From: Seriola aureovittata
Lineage: Eukaryota; Chordata; Actinopteri; Carangiformes; Carangidae
Assembly: GCF_021018895.1 (NCBI RefSeq)
Contig: NC_079377.1
Coordinates: 6,020,501 to 6,084,500, forward strand
Reading direction: 5' to 3'
DNA length: 64,000 nucleotides
Of the stretch, positions 1 through 14,800 are shown in pieces (within the stretch, counting starts at the first letter, position 1; each line of letters opens with the position of its first letter). The translations under genes and the position numbers were made by a program. Under the pieces are notes generated by a model. The model saw nothing but the letters and a program-made list of their open reading frames with translations. It had not been told where the DNA came from and made no database searches.

Positions 1-954
1 AGCAGTGCTGTGTGCCAGAGTGCTGTCAGGACCTCTAAAAATTTTTACCCGCAGTGCATCTTATTTCATCATCGTTCCAGTATGCCAAAGCCCATCTTTG
101 TACTTAGACATAACTACACACATTAATGAGAAATGTATCATGAGTATTGTAGCATTTCCCATTAGTAATATGGTTAAATTCTTCCTTGCATTCATTATCG
201 TTCCCACCATTCTTCCCTGGAGAATACCAGAACTCTCAGTGTTCACATGTCCTGTATTATTTAACTTCGCTGGCTGTGTTAGCCGGAAACAAGAGAGTTT
301 TGTTCCACCTCCACATTTTTGATATCTGTTTAGCTCCGTGGAGAATGAATTGCAAAACTGTGACAGTATCCAGCATTTGTCTGTGGATGAGGTTACATTT
401 TCTGATTAAAATCTGATAAAGAACTATGATAACTATGACTCTCATTTGGCTTTAAAATTTCTGATAAGGATTCCATCAGCCCGCAAACTCAGTGTCCTTT
501 CATCAGCAGTGCAGCTGGCCTTGAGTGGACACAAGGATGGCTGAGGGACTTTTAAGATATTTAATTTTCTAAGATATTTGAAGATACTATAAATTGACAT
601 TTTGGGTATGACTCGTTGCATTTTAGCCAGAATTAATCAAAGTTTTCAGTAGAATTGAATGCAATTGTCCATTAGCAACCTTCCATGCAGCAATTGTGTC
701 ACAAAAGCTTACCCAACTAGCCTGAAGCAGTGTATATGGGGTTAGCAATATGACTTCAAATCAATATCACAATTTTTTTTTTATCATTTACTATTAATAA
801 ATGATTGAGCTATGCATGTTTCATATTTGGCAATGTGATTGTGCTCCAAGAGATTAAACAAGTTGAGGGTATTACCTTTGGTCGTTATACATGTTGCATT
901 CATCAGTAGTAGTCATGACTGATAAGACCCAATCAGGAAGACAATGTGGGTGTC

Positions 955-1165
955 TGCATCAACGTTTCCTAAAGTCTCCATTTCTGCCCGTCTAGACTGC
1001 AATGCAGTTTTCAAACTATAATGGTGCCAGCAGCGTTTCCTTAAGTCTCATTTTAAGGGGCTGGAAAACTCCAGAGTAGTGTGGGCACCAGGCGTAAACA
1101 TAGCAAAAGTTATGCGTTTGAAAACTAAAACGCGTTGGTGTGGACGTAGCCTGAGGCTGAGTGTT
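955..1165. repeat. MITE-like dispersed repeat (hAT-type resemblance)
   Basis: The block has the wording of non-autonomous hAT-like repeats common in teleosts: alternating stretches like 'gtttcct..aagtctc', 'ggaaaactcc' and 'aaaactaaaacgcgttggtgtggac', reading like a pair of diverged, partly complementary arms. I recognise the style from memory only. No clean target-site duplication was identified, so the boundaries are approximate. Confidence 0.4.
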
Positions 1166-4100
1166 CGCCCTTGTGTCATTCATATTGCTATCAGCTTTGC
1201 TTTGAGTGAACACGGACTAACGCTAGTTGGACGGGGTGTAGGCACGTTCATGAATCCTCGCACTGGGGAAAATGTTAACTGAATTAACTGATTAATGCTA
1301 AATGTCGGTTTTGACACTTTTTGGTTTTGATAGTTTTCTGTTAATTGCCCAGCCCTGTATTAAATTGTAGTAAAAACGAAACTATACATTTAAAGAGTTT
1401 GGAGGGTGGTGTATTATCTTTTAGCATTTCCAAAACCAAATTCACAACAACAAAGTGGTAAGGAATTGACTGAAAAGAGGCTGCGGTCACGTCCACAATA
1501 ATGGAGTGTTACAGGCCAAAAGTTAACATATCATATCAACTAACTACTTAGTTTGTGGAGTTATTGGTCTTCATTGTGTCTAGCAGATTTACTATGTAGT
1601 AGTTTGTTCAGTACATCTTCACTGTGAAAGCTAATAGGGTTTATTTAGGCTAATGGTAGCAGCTCTGTCCTCTTTATTGTTGGATATGGGGAATTTTAGA
1701 CCCCAGCAACCCTATCCCTGAGATAGGGTTACATTTTACAAAACACATCTGTTAATCCTCGCCCTAAAAGGCAGTACACTCCTACATGGGCCATTAACTG
1801 GTGAGGATGCTAACTTTTTGCCTGGCGCATGTAGCTTTAGCCTTGAGCTTTAGTTTTTTTTTTTTTTTGTACTTTCTCATGTATGTAGACATCAAGTGCA
1901 TATTTAAGATCTTTATTTTATTTTAATATGAGTCAGCTGCAAACATTCAAAAGTCAGCTGGAGATGTTGTTTTCAATTAACTCCTGGAGCAAACTTTAGC
2001 TTAATGACCTTGGTAGCTACAGCTGTTAAAATCTGCTACAGATGTCACCTCAAGCGGGAAAGTCGATGGTTGCCATATAGAAATGAAAAGCCTTCTTTTT
2101 GTCTATCTTTGTTTCAATACATACTAATTATTTTAAGTAAATCTGCCACTATCATGACTGTAAACTGCCTTTGTGCTGTGTGAGAACGAAAGGCTTGACA
2201 GTAAGGGGGCAGGGCTTAGTGAATCAGTTCTGTAAACTAAAGTGCTTATATATTTGACAGAGCAAATATATGTATGTTAGTGTTGTGGTTGTTCCCACAG
2301 GGATATGAACGGTGAACTGAGTGATAGTCCCTTTAACAGAGAGCTCAGGGAATGAAAACCTCCAAACAGAGGAATGACCAGAGCTGCAAGCTGTCAGATG
2401 CAGGAACTAAAATACCATATCCAATCCCTGTAGTTAACAAGAGCGGGATCAAGGTAACAGGGAGGATGCCAATCACTGTAATGGTCAGTTTTATCCCTCG
2501 CTGATTCATGACATTTCATATTATGCAGTTTCTGTGAGGTCATGGCACCTTGAGTCTTCAGAGAGCATGTATTTCCATCACAACGATATACAGTAGAACA
2601 AGATATGAGATAACAGCTTTCCAAATTCAGTCAGTTCTGATGAATATGTATGAGATATTCCACCTTTAATGAAACATGCACTTACACCTCTCACATCTTC
2701 AGTGAGCCTAAAGAGAATGTTCTTGAGATAAGCCTTCAGGCACTTTTTGTGCATCTTTAATCCCTTTACATTGTGTGATGCATGTCATCCTCATTATGCT
2801 GTCCTTATATTTTACGACCTTCATACACGAGTGGCTTCAAAGTCTTTCTTTGTGTTTTATATAAATTGGAGGTAAGCGTGGACTCGAGGCGAGCCTGTTT
2901 ATACATTCTTGCTTTGAAAGCAATTTTTTGCCATTTGGTGTCTTCACCCTGAGGACATTTTAAGACTTTTACATCAGTTAAATCTTGTTTACTTAAGTTT
3001 TGCTTTTGTTACAGACATTCAGCACTCTATTTTGAAGTTGGCTTTACTGCCTCTTTTTCCTCTGAGGAAATTGTTTAAGTTTTATGCCACCAGAAAAACC
3101 AGTAGTTCAAATTGAAAGTTAATTATGGAATATTAGTCAGAACGGCCCGATCTAATACACTGGATTAGTAATGGGATTGATATTGACCATGTTAAACTGA
3201 TCGTGTATCAGCCATGACATGACAAAGTCATTCTGTGTTTAATCACTTCAATTCAGCCGATGGAGTTCTCTTTTTTTTTTTTTTTTTTTAGCATCACAGT
3301 AGGAGCTGAAATTATTATTCAATTATTTGATTAGTCAACTGAAAGAAAATTAATGAGAAACTATTTTGATAGTTGGTTAATTTTTTTGTTGTGATTGTTC
3401 ATTTTTAAGCAGAAATGAAAAAAAGAATCATGAGCTCCAGCTTTTCAAATTGGAGAATTTGTTGCAGTGAGTCAAATATGATAATTAACTGAACATCTTG
3501 TGTTGGTTGGTCAAAACAAGACATTTGTGGATGTCACCTTGTACTCTGGGAAATTCCACCTGCCATTTTGATCTACTTTCTGACATTTTATAGACAAAAC
3601 AATTAAATGATTCCCCAAGGAAATGACAGGCAGATTAAATGATGAAGAAAATAATTGTTGAAGCTCTAGTCACAGGAATCGTTGACCTCATGTTACTTTG
3701 CATAAAAACCATCCTAATGAGTTCCATGCAGTGAGGTATACAGGTGTTCAAATTGGGAAAAAGAGAGTTGCATTGGAGCATCCTTATTATTATGCCTTCT
3801 AGTTTTAACATGGAGCCATTACTCAGACTGTTGTGGCTTTTCCCTGAGTTACACCAAATCCCTGTATAATATTCAGAGATTGTCAGAGACTGAGGCACTC
3901 ACAGAGTATCAGAGTAATGTGTGTTTGTGTGTGCAAGTGTACGTGATGTCCTTATGTGCCTGCACTGAAAGTGTCAACATGTATTGTAAAGTCATTTGTG
4001 TTTATCCGTAGTTGAAAAGATTCTTACACTTGTACAGAAACACCTCCTTCTTCACTTTGCCCAGCTCGGTCTCGGAGAAGTCTGATCCATGACTGTGCTC

Positions 4101-6299
4101 ATTAATGGTCATGCCTGCCATAATAGTGCATCTTGGAGCTGTGCAAATGGATGGCCAAGCTCAGTAAACACTTTCATCTCCTGCAGGCTGACAGCAGCCG
4201 CTGTGGAACAGAAGACATCCAGTGGAATGAACCAAATGAAAGAGCAAATTATTCCTTCTTCTCCCTGGATGACATGTTCATCAGACCCTGAAAGTGTGTT
4301 TGCCTCGCTTGCCCCTCTCAAAGCACTCTTGCTAAAATGCAGCATTTGTGAGAGTGTGTACATGAGTGAGTGTGTGTGTGTTTTTTCAGTCACTGCGTGC
4401 TGATGATGAGTGTTAAACCATTGTACCGACAACAAACACAAGATGAAACTTAATCTGAGGGAATGATGGATGTCAGCACTTAATGTACACTATATTTCCG
4501 CTGAACTTAAAGGGAGAAACATAAGATGCGCTCTCGTCCTCCCGTCCTCCCTCACCTCAGACAGTGGTCTTCTATCTGTTCGTGCTTCCCCATGTGTCTC
4601 AGTCAGAGGCTTCTGGCCGACTTGGCACTTACCTGACCTAGAAAACAGAAAATCCGCAGCTTCCTGACTGAGTCCACTAAATTTAACACCCCACCCTTTT
4701 TTCCTCTCTGCAATCCTTGTTATCCCAGGAGCTTTAGACCTTCTGACAACAATTGATAGGACTGCTAACTATAGCAGAACAGTGGAGGGGATGAGGAGGA
4801 GGAAGAAGGCGGATTGTAAAGGTAAACAACACGCAGCCATCCCGGGGATTTAACAGTGACGCTTCTCTTTGAAGCGCGACATGAAAGAGTTTTTTTGTGT
4901 CCAAGTGATATGTTCAGCTAATAAGCATTTAATAAGTGCATGTGTTCAAGGAGCGCGTAACATTGAGATAAACCAGGGGGAGGTCTGGGTAGACAGAGAG
5001 GAGCTAGAGGCTGAGGCCAAAGTCTGGGCTGCAAACCAAGATCACTATTTTTTAACATATGAAAGATTTAGAGCAGCAGAAAGGGAAGTTGGGCTTCTAT
5101 TTTTATTTGTTGAGAATCACCTGCCTTGAGGCCGAGCACACAAGGACAGAGAGAGGGTGACTACAGGTCACCTGCTCTGACACCTTATAGGAGATGTGAC
5201 ATCAAAATACTACCTGATACTCCATGAAGGTGGTAGGAGACTCTGTCCTTGTGTCAACCTTTATGTCTCAAAACCACTGTCTAATTGTGACTAATGATGT
5301 TGTGGCACTGTAAATACTGTATATAGGCTATACTGTTATACTTTTGATATTTTTATTGGCCTTTAACAAACATCATCAGACATTTCCCACAAGCCCTACC
5401 CTAGACATTTTCAGGCTAAATGTCACGACTCAACGTCGAGGGGGTTGCGATTAGTTCAGACGTGTGTAGTAACAGCAGGACAGATAGATAAATTATTTTA
5501 AAGTGTTGGTGAGTTGTACAAATATGGACAAAACCAAGTTATGAAGATTTACATACCCGCACTACTTTGCTTGCAGTTTTTTTTTTGTTGTTCTTGTTTT
5601 TGTGGGAACTGAATTTTTTTTTTCTGTGCTCAGAAATAAAATCATTTAGCTCTATTAAAATCACAAAGGTGGATACCAGTTAATCTCAGGATAAGTAAAA
5701 GTAAATCCCAGGAACACACAACAGATGAAAATGCTGAATGAAAGAGAAATCTAACTATAAATGGAGAAATATCTGTCTGTTTTTATTTCAGTTTTAGACA
5801 ACTGATCAATCTGATTGACTTCAAAACACGAGTGTGAAGTTTGTTCGGATGAGCGGTTCTTATGAAAGCTTCAAACGTTGCTTTGAGACATGTTACTTTA
5901 CCTGAAGAAAAAGTCTAAACTACACTTGGACAATTTACTGCCAGAGTTTTTAAGAAAGGCGGAACTCAACCGTGATGGCGCTTTCTACGCTGTCACCAAG
6001 CACAGCAGCCAACTCCAGCAGTAACAGACAAGACCGACTGACCACTCACCCTGCAGTGTGTGTATTGATCAGGACCCAGGATGTTTGGATGATGCTCTTA
6101 AGAAAGCTGCCAGCTAGATTAATGCTGGCCAAGAAATCAGCCCCTACTGGCAGATACATTTTGAATGGACGCTGCACTAGTTGTGTTGAGTTACAAAAGC
6201 TAGTGGAACAAAGGCTAGCCAGGACGTGACATTGTGACTATGAAATGTCTATGCCATTAAGTTGCATTAGGCAGAGTGTGGGATCCAATCAATTAATGT

Positions 6300-6745
6300 A
6301 CATAAAATTGGATGATGAGCGATGCCATCTTGTGCTGGTGACGTCATTTAGAGCCAGAATCTGCGGTTTGGATGGTGGAGCTGTGGTATTGAGGTCCTGC
6401 CCTTACACTGGCCCAACCCAATAGCGGGTCAGTCATAGCTGTCAATCATAATGTCACGCTCCCATTTTATAGTATGAAATAACTCATTAAAACCAAACTT
6501 ATCAGAAAAATGAACACTTCAACATATATCAGCTTGATAAGAACTACATCCTAAAGACAGAAACCATCTTTGGGGAAAATGTATTTGACGTGCACTTTGA
6601 TTTTTTCATTTGGCCCGTGTCCCATCCTCCTCCATGGACCAGGGGGAGATCGAGATGTTTTGGCTCCACTTTTGAGAAGCTGTCATATCGTCCATCTTGA
6701 ATGCAGTCATTGGATCCAATATGCTTGGGGCTTGACGCATTTGAG
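6300..6745. repeat. Dispersed teleost repeat
   Basis: The segment with 'gccatcttgtgctggtgacgtca', a run like 'tgtcaatcataatgtcacgc', then 'ccaaacttatcagaaaaatgaacac' and 'tcagcttgataagaactac' resembles an abundant interspersed element of percomorph fishes that I know from many teleost introns. A 'ggatccaat' motif occurs near both ends (about 6281 and 6713). It encodes no protein. The family name and exact ends are not certain. Confidence 0.5.
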
Positions 6746-9700
6746 GGACTAAAAGTGCTGCACTGATTTTGACCATTCTTTTTTGATTTTTGTTTTGAAA
6801 ATATAAAACTGTACATTAATAATTATTAATTCAGGTGCTCGTCTAGACTGAAACCCTTCATGTATGTCTCGGTTTATGCCTAATGCATGTGTTTGCCCTC
6901 AAAAATTAGAGTTTGTGGCCACTTGAGGTGTTTGGATAACACTTCAGTTGGCCACAATTTAGTCACTTATTATATATTAACTTATTTTTTCAGCACACAC
7001 ATTTTGACTTACTAATAACAGTAATGATGGTTTTGAACTGTCCCAGTAAGCCACAACAGTGAGGCGCCATGCAGAATAGTAGTTTTGTGCAGATCAGGAT
7101 TTTCTTATAGAACAAGGTAATTAATTTATTCATTTAAGAAACACTGTCTCTTATTTGCATTTTGCACAGTCATGTATAACAAGTGGTGGAACTTTGAAAA
7201 AAAAAAGAAAAGAAAACCAATACATTACTGCCTCAGTAAGACTAAATAAGGAATTTTGTACAGTTTGTTTTCAGTCCAGCTTTGTTAAAAAAATCGTGAA
7301 CACATTGAACTGTTTACCCACTATTGTACAGAGCCATTTGTTTATATTGGTATAATGCAGATATGCTATAGTGTATGGCTTTATAAGATATTTAGATACA
7401 ATAAAATTTGAGGTATGAAATTCTGACTCATGCCAATATGATGACCAAACAGCTGAGAGTCAGATAAACTAAAATAGTTTTTTATATGTATCTATGATCC
7501 AGCCTCAAGTATAGTGTAGTATAGTATAGTATACAGTATGGTATATCACGATAATAGGACAACCAAAACTCATCCAAAGTTCCATCTTATATAGCAATAA
7601 TGTATTGGTATGTCACCCAGCTCTCTTGTTAGAGACCATAAATCATCTTGTTATGCCTCGAGTGCTGGTGCCGAGGTTTACAACCACTGTAGTACTCTAG
7701 CTTCAGTTGTTATTCTGTGCCATATCAGCATCCTTCAACAAAACACTACAGTCTGACCTGTTGTGTCAACATGAGATATTCAACCTGTGAGAGAAATGTC
7801 TCTATATACAGAATATCATGTGACTGTAGTGGTGTGTAGGATTTAATATCTCCTCTGTGATAGATGAAAGACATTATTAATCGAGAGTAATGAACTTCCT
7901 AGTTTCCTATTTTGAGCGTAGTTTGAGGCTGTTGCCTGTAGGCCTGTCAGTCCGTCAGTCTCTGCTCCAGTATTTTCCACTCCTCTTAACTCTGCCAGCG
8001 TAATGCTCAGTCATTCAGTTAATAAAAGGATATTCAAGGAGCTGTTCATCTTGAACTCAGCTTTTTAATACCACAGAACTTATTTCTGTATTGGGAGTAT
8101 TGGTGCTTCAAGTCCAGATAAAGTTTTAATGGAACTGAAAATTATCTGTTTGACCTAATAATTGGTATTCTTTTTACATGCTGGTTCTTTTTTTCAAAGA
8201 ACAATTTCTCTTACCTCTACTAAATAGGATTCTTCTTTTAAGTCAAGAGGAGGATTTTTTTTTTATTGTGAGTCTTCCAGTGCCCTGTGGAATCATTATC
8301 CTGTGACCTTCCAAATTAACATCATCCGCCCATCAGCAACCGGGTAAAAAGGCTGAAGTTAGAGCTGGACAGAACGTCTCAGTGGAATATATAATTAGTC
8401 TCATGATCTGCAGTAGTTGGGTCATACTAGTAGATAGGTCACACTGAGTCTCAGTGGAGTTTTTCCAGCAAATTTTGAAAGACTCATGTTTTACAAAAAG
8501 GAATTTAAAAATCCTGTATTGTGTGAGATGTTCTATATCATGGTTTTATAGACATTTAAAAACCTTTTGACATTATAACATTGAGCTTATGCTTTTCAAC
8601 AACAAAGTAACTGAAATTTGTCTTTTAACTTCCTGCCTACAATGGGAATGTGTTTATGGCAGTATAAAATCATAACAGAAGTTGTATGGCCATTTAAATC
8701 ACAGCTTAATACAATATTTCTTTTATTCAAAGTACAGAGCCTCAGTGGAGACATATTAATTACACTACACTACACACACAGGCGGGTATTTCTTTGACAT
8801 GGGATTATTATTGTGTAACATGCTAATTATTCCAAATTATAACACACTGAGAGGTTTTATTTATAAATCAAGCAGGTTCACTGATCATTTGTGGCAACTG
8901 AAAATATTTTTAGTAACTGAAGGTATTAATATTAAACCTGCGTCCTTACTGTACTTTGGAAGTTTTTAAACATAGAAACATCAAGCTGATGTACCGCAGC
9001 AGCACACAAGTAGTTAACTCCACAGGTGCCCGTGGTGCATGTTGTAGTGTCCGGTCGTGACATAAATGTGGACATGTGTAATAGACTGTGTGAACTGACC
9101 AGACCAACGTTTACTACAGCTGGCAATAGGGACTTTGAATTATCTTTACCCTTTTCAGTAGGTTGTATGCAATCTGCATGGTTTACTGTGCAGTCTCTGA
9201 TGTTCTGTTGAATATAAAATACTGAATTATTAATGAATGACTGTTGCCTTTTTAATGGATTACTGCTGCTTTTAAATCAGAGTTTACACGTGGCTGCTGC
9301 CATCACAAGCCAGACCCAGACCCAGCACTGTTATTCTGTAACTGCTGCTCATACTGCCTCATTAGGGATCCTCAAAAGTTTTTTTTAGCACATATGGCTG
9401 AATAACTGTGGTGGCTTTATTTAGACTGGTGGATGTTTGAATGTTTTGTTCAATCGCAGGAACGTGTCTCTCTGCCTGCCAGGTGCCCCTGGCTGCCCCT
9501 ATGGAGATTAACTTCAGGAAACAGCCCGCTGAGCTCCTCGTTATTAGCACCGTTCTCCTTTCTTAGCACTGATTAAATAATGATTGTGCTGCAGAAAAAC
9601 AAAGTTAGTTTCATGCTTCAGAGCTCAAGACCATTAAAAGTGAGCATCGGAGCTGATGTGATGCAAAGGAGGGTTTCTTTGTGAGCCTGTCTTTGAGGGT

Positions 9701-10341
9701 GAGACAGACAGGTGCCGTCATCTGTTGCGTTCCTTAACGTGCATCATCCATGCATTCGAATACCTCCCCGTCAAATGACTACACTTCTAACACTGTCCAC
9801 GGAGAAATCAATAGGTCCTGCCTTTATGTTTACTCTGTGTGTGTGCCTGTCTGACCACCCTTAAAAAGCTCTCTTTAGGAGAGATAAGCAGGTGCTATGT
9901 GCAGCTGGTGGTCAGAGATTACAGCCAACATTGTGACAGCATCTCGCCCCGGTCCAGCGCTGTCGTCCAGCCCAGTGCATGGAGACATGGTTTCTGATGC
10001 CAAGTATAAACCCTGGACTCAGCCCATATGAATGGCCTTTTTTCCTTCAATTGTATTTGCTCATTAACTGCAAAGCCATTCAAGCTCCCTGTTGCATGGG
10101 ACGACAGCAGTCTGACAGCTGCAATGAATTCATTGTCACCTAGACCGTAACCGACCAAGTTTTACTCACAAGCTGTATATAAATACAGCTGGTCAAAACA
10201 CATCCACCTCAAACAAGGCCCCCTTTTGAGTTCAAATGGTTACAATAAACAAGTGAAACCAGCAGGTGATATTCTATTCTTTTCTTACTATCAGCAAATG
10301 CCATAAAATCCAGAGCCTCTATACCATGGACCTCCAGTGTT

Positions 10342-10710
10342 AAAGGTCCCATATTGTATAAAGGTATTTCCATGTCTGTCTTAGTTATAAAGCATTTCTA
10401 GGTTCTATATTAATACTGTGAAAGTATCAAAGCGCTCAGTCAACAGAGAAGTGCACACAGCCTGTATTCAGAAACTGAGCCTTAAACACAGCCATCAGGA
10501 CTTCTGTAACTTTGTGATGTCACACCAAAGCAGTCAACGCTCTCGGCCATGCCCCCATCCCCACCCAACCTTGCAGGATTTTGTTTCTCTTGAGTGTTTA
10601 CCTGAAATCTGCTATATTTTTATTCAACCACACAGAAAGCAGTCAGCCAGTCTTTTCTGTTTGGCTCATCAACCTGTTGTTAATACAGCTAATGTCATCT
10701 CCTTGTGCCC
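10342..10710. repeat. Dispersed repeat, copy 1 (AAAGGTCCCATAT family)
   Basis: This block aligns by eye with 47811-48345: both begin 'aaaggtcccatat.gtataaaggta', both continue 'attaatac.gtgaaagtatcaaagcgct.agtcaacagagaa.tgcacacagcctgt', and both carry 'ctatatttttatt' followed by 'cagtcagcca'. Two copies 37 kb apart at about 80% identity show an interspersed repeat. The 170-codon open frame across it is therefore repeat-derived, not a gene. Confidence 0.75.
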
Positions 10711-11739
10711 TTTCTTCTGCAATCCTATTGTTGCTTATTTAGATTTTCAGCAGCTTGAGTTCCTTTCATTGGATGTCGTTGGTGCTGGCTTGAGGCTTGA
10801 CAATCCAGAGATTGTCTGGATTGAAGTCAATTTATTAACCAGCTCTTTCCCCAGATGCACCGCCAGCCCGCCAGCGGGAAAATTTGGCACCATCCTCGGA
10901 CTCCACCCTGCCATTTCGAAAACAAAATGACCTTTATCTCTGACAAATATTCAAAGGCAATTTGAATAGCAGGTGTTCCCAAATTAGAATTTAACATTGA
11001 ATCCCTCACTAGCGGAGCGATAGTAGGTTGGCTCATACTGACCATTAGCATTTTAGAGATAACATTACAGAATTAATTAGGGATACTTTAGTGTCCATTA
11101 CTGCTTGGAAAGAATTGGTCTCAGAAGCCATCACTCTATCGAGGCCTCAATCTTGAATGGACATGTCACAACGAGGGGATGATTTCAATCTTGGTGAAAA
11201 TATCTCCATTCATATGTAAATAGCTTTCAAAACATCCTGCCTCACACCTATCACCTCAAAATTGTGACTTTTTTTCCTGCTCCATACTTAACTAGTCTAA
11301 TGCATTGAATTGCTAATATGCCCTATGAATAAATGAATAAATCCTTTTTAAAAGTCATCATTTCACTTCTCTGTCCAGCCCCTGGGGATTCCCGATAAGA
11401 TGGGGCTGGCAGGAGATGACTGACAGGGTGATATCTGATTGGTCGGGAAATCTGGGTTTTACACTCTATACAATCATTACAGTCTCCGTAATAAAAGGAA
11501 TCTATAGATAGCTGTGTGTAATGCAATTTTAGTAGAATATCCGCAGAATACAGAGAATATGGTCAATAACACAGAAACACATATGATCAAGAAAACATGA
11601 ATCCATTCAAAATGAAAATGAAGGAGCACACACAAAGGACGTACACAGGTATTTTGACAAATGCAGAAGAAAGCAATGAAATGTTTCATTTCTAAAAATC
11701 TGCCTGCTGCTTTGAAATCAGTTTTGAAAAAGGCCTTCC

Positions 11740-11742
<3 letters not shown>

Positions 11743-11809
<67 letters not shown>
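11743..11809. repeat. (TC)n microsatellite
   Basis: An uninterrupted TC dinucleotide tract of about 33 units. It creates long spurious Arg-Glu and Ser-Leu open frames on the two strands. Confidence 0.97.
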
Positions 11810-11813
<4 letters not shown>

Positions 11814-14800
11814 CTGTCAGCTCTCTTTGGAGTTAATGCAATCAATGTGCAACACTGGTTAATCTTGGGTCACCACAGTCAAAAATTTGTCTTTTATAGT
11901 GCTAAGCAACAAGCTTATAGCTCCAAGATACCGTATCTAAAGCTGCATGATTAAGTCACTAATATACAGTCTTGCCAGCATCAGCAGGAATACCTCAAAA
12001 TAAAAAATAGATAACTGAAAAGGTTCTCAGATTTTAAAGTGCTTTACAGAAAGCACCATCGATCAGTTACAAACTCTTAAGACAAACATGTAAATCAATC
12101 ATAACTGCTGAATTAAAACTGAGAATTAAAGACAGAGAACCAAGAACACACAAATAAAACTTTTTGTTCATTTAACTTTCTACATTTTCTTTTGCATTAT
12201 GCTCACATGGTAATGGGGTTGTGAGCAGGGACCTTTTTTTTTTTTTTTTTTTTTTTAAACACTCCTCTCAGTACTTGGTGCTTTGAACTTAACAGATCGC
12301 ATCTCTTGGAAAAAATAATGCTCTGTACCAGTAACAGAAAATAAATGTCATGTCTACTGAGTGATGTACTGTGAGTGCAGCCATAATGTCCAGATAAAGT
12401 TGTGATTTCCATCTGTCACCCAAGGGCCACCTATAGAAATATCTATCTCAATTTATTTCTGACTTGCACAGGATTTAGTATTTAGATGTTATATGTGGTG
12501 TACTCATGGAAGTCTCTCTGTCTCTGTATGCAGGAGCCTTACAGCCCTTGGTTTGGTTTATCTTACAGCTTTTGCTCTCAACGGAGCCATAAAGAAGTTA
12601 TTCAAAAATAGGTATCGAGCCACTGAAATGCCAGAGTGTCTGTAAAAAATCAACTCTGTTCCCACTTGACGCCGACATAGAAAATAGCTTAAACATAAAC
12701 GGGTTAAGGTACATGTAGGAAAGCATGTGCATGTATTTTTCTTAAAAGTGAAAGATAGGATGAAAATGTGTAAAAGACTTATTGGATCTTTGTTTGATGA
12801 ATTCAAATGAGTTTATTTAGTCTACCTTCTAGCACAGTGCAGATGGTGCAGACTGGCTTGGCTGAGAGCAAAGAGAAACTGGGTCTGTGTTGAGCTCAAC
12901 GAGGGAGATGGAAAAAGGGAGGGCCTGGAGCTGTGTTTTATCATGCTGGGGGCTAAAAAAATCTAAAAAGGAGGTGTGGTTCAACTGATAGGGAGACTTG
13001 AAATCCAATATCAGGATTTTTTTATTTAAACAGGCAAAAATGTATGTTTTCTTCTGATATTTGATATTATTTTTTATTGAAAAGAGATTGTGTTGAACAT
13101 ATGTATCTTTGGCTTTTCCACCAGAATCATATATTCTCATATAAGTTCAAAGTGTCTATATTGTCCCTTACAGGTAAATTGATTTGTAGCCAGGATATAC
13201 AGAGACACACATAGCACCAAACATTTATAGACTTGAACAGACAGTATGACAGGATGGCTAGAATGAAGAATTCATTCATCAAGGTCAAAGTGCAAAAGTC
13301 AAGTAGGCAGTCTGCAAATAAGTGATCTCCAAGCAACAGTAAAATACTATCTGCCATTTAACAACTGAATAGCAGTGGGCGACCTAAGGGTAACAGTTCA
13401 TTGTATCAGTATTTAAACTATCAGATATTAACAGTTTGCATGGACTAATATTGATAACAATGCCTGTACAGCTTTACTGATAGTTATGTGAAATCTGAAA
13501 CTTGAAGGGTTACATGTTTATCTGCTCTAATGTGAGCTGCAAACATTAGCATTTCGAGCTAACTGGCTTACTACCTACAGCAGTGACCTAGAATTACTTC
13601 TAAGTAAGAGAATATTATGCAAGATAGCATAGCATTACATTTGCAAACACACCGGTTAGCCCTCATCCTCAAAATATCTGTTGGATATCAGAAAGGTGAC
13701 TGTGACAGCGTTTGCAACCAACTAATGGAGCTAATGTTAGCTCCCCTAGTTAGTTATCTACAGCTAATAAACTCTGCCAGTTGTTATATCAGCTGCCAAA
13801 ATCAATGAGTAGCTGTTTTTGTCCACCTCTGAAATTAAGAACCTCAAAAAGTAAATGGAAGCTTTAAAGGCATAGCAACAGTAACAAAGGTCGGGGGTGG
13901 TGAATTTAGCTGGCTCATAGACACTCTCCAGTCAGTATGATCTGACAGCTGATAAAGAAGGAGGAACAGGTTTGATTAATTTCAGCTGTGATGAGCTAAT
14001 GAAAGTGACAGAAGTAGGGGAAATCTGAGCTTGGAGGGGATCCAGAAGGAGGAAAGTGGAGAGACAGCCGAGTCAGACCTGGCACTCATTTGAGCTTTTT
14101 GTGCTTGAGAGGAAACCATGAGTACAATTAAATAGATGGTGATTTACACAGTAATAGGTTTCCTCCTGTCACCAGACAGATAATGTCCATTTTAACACCT
14201 CATTTAGTTTGGTGTTCATTCTCAAAACCTTTCCCCCATTTCATCAAGTGGAAAAAAATCCTCATTGGAATGGAAAAATCTATGTTAACAAAGCACTTTT
14301 AGATTACTTGATCTTTCTAATTTGATTTTAATGCAGAGGTAATTTGAATATAGAAGACATTTTAAATGAACTCATTTCAAGATGGTATCACCTCTTTCAT
14401 GCTAAATGTTAAACCATGCATCTGCACAGCTGCACAAACATCCACCTGCATGAAACAAGGGAGACTTTCTCTTCCCGTTGGCATTTTTTTCTCTCTTAGA
14501 AAGACTGAACAAAAGGAGAATGACTAACTGAAATGAGTGTTTTTGTAGTGCATCAGGACCAGAGTGCTGTGTAAAACCATCTGAGCCATCTGTCTGGCTC
14601 GGAGAATAATGAGGAGACCTGTGCCTTGGTGGACAATTCGATTCAGCTAAGGCCTTCTGTCTATAACAGAAATAGCAGCGGTCTGTTTAGCTTTTAATGC
14701 TTCACAGGGCGGTCATGTGCTACACTCAGGGCATTGTGGGACACTTTTAAGGGCCAAAACAGCTGCTTTGATTGTGTTCCTGAAGCACTTTGACTGCATG

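Noticed and set aside
10418..10930. 170-codon plus-strand open frame
   Set aside because: It lies in a dispersed repeat whose second copy is at 47811. The translation has no domain and is not preserved in the other copy.
11477..11954. Open frames of about 100-120 codons with Arg-Glu or Ser-Leu runs
   Set aside because: They are produced by the TC microsatellite at 11743.
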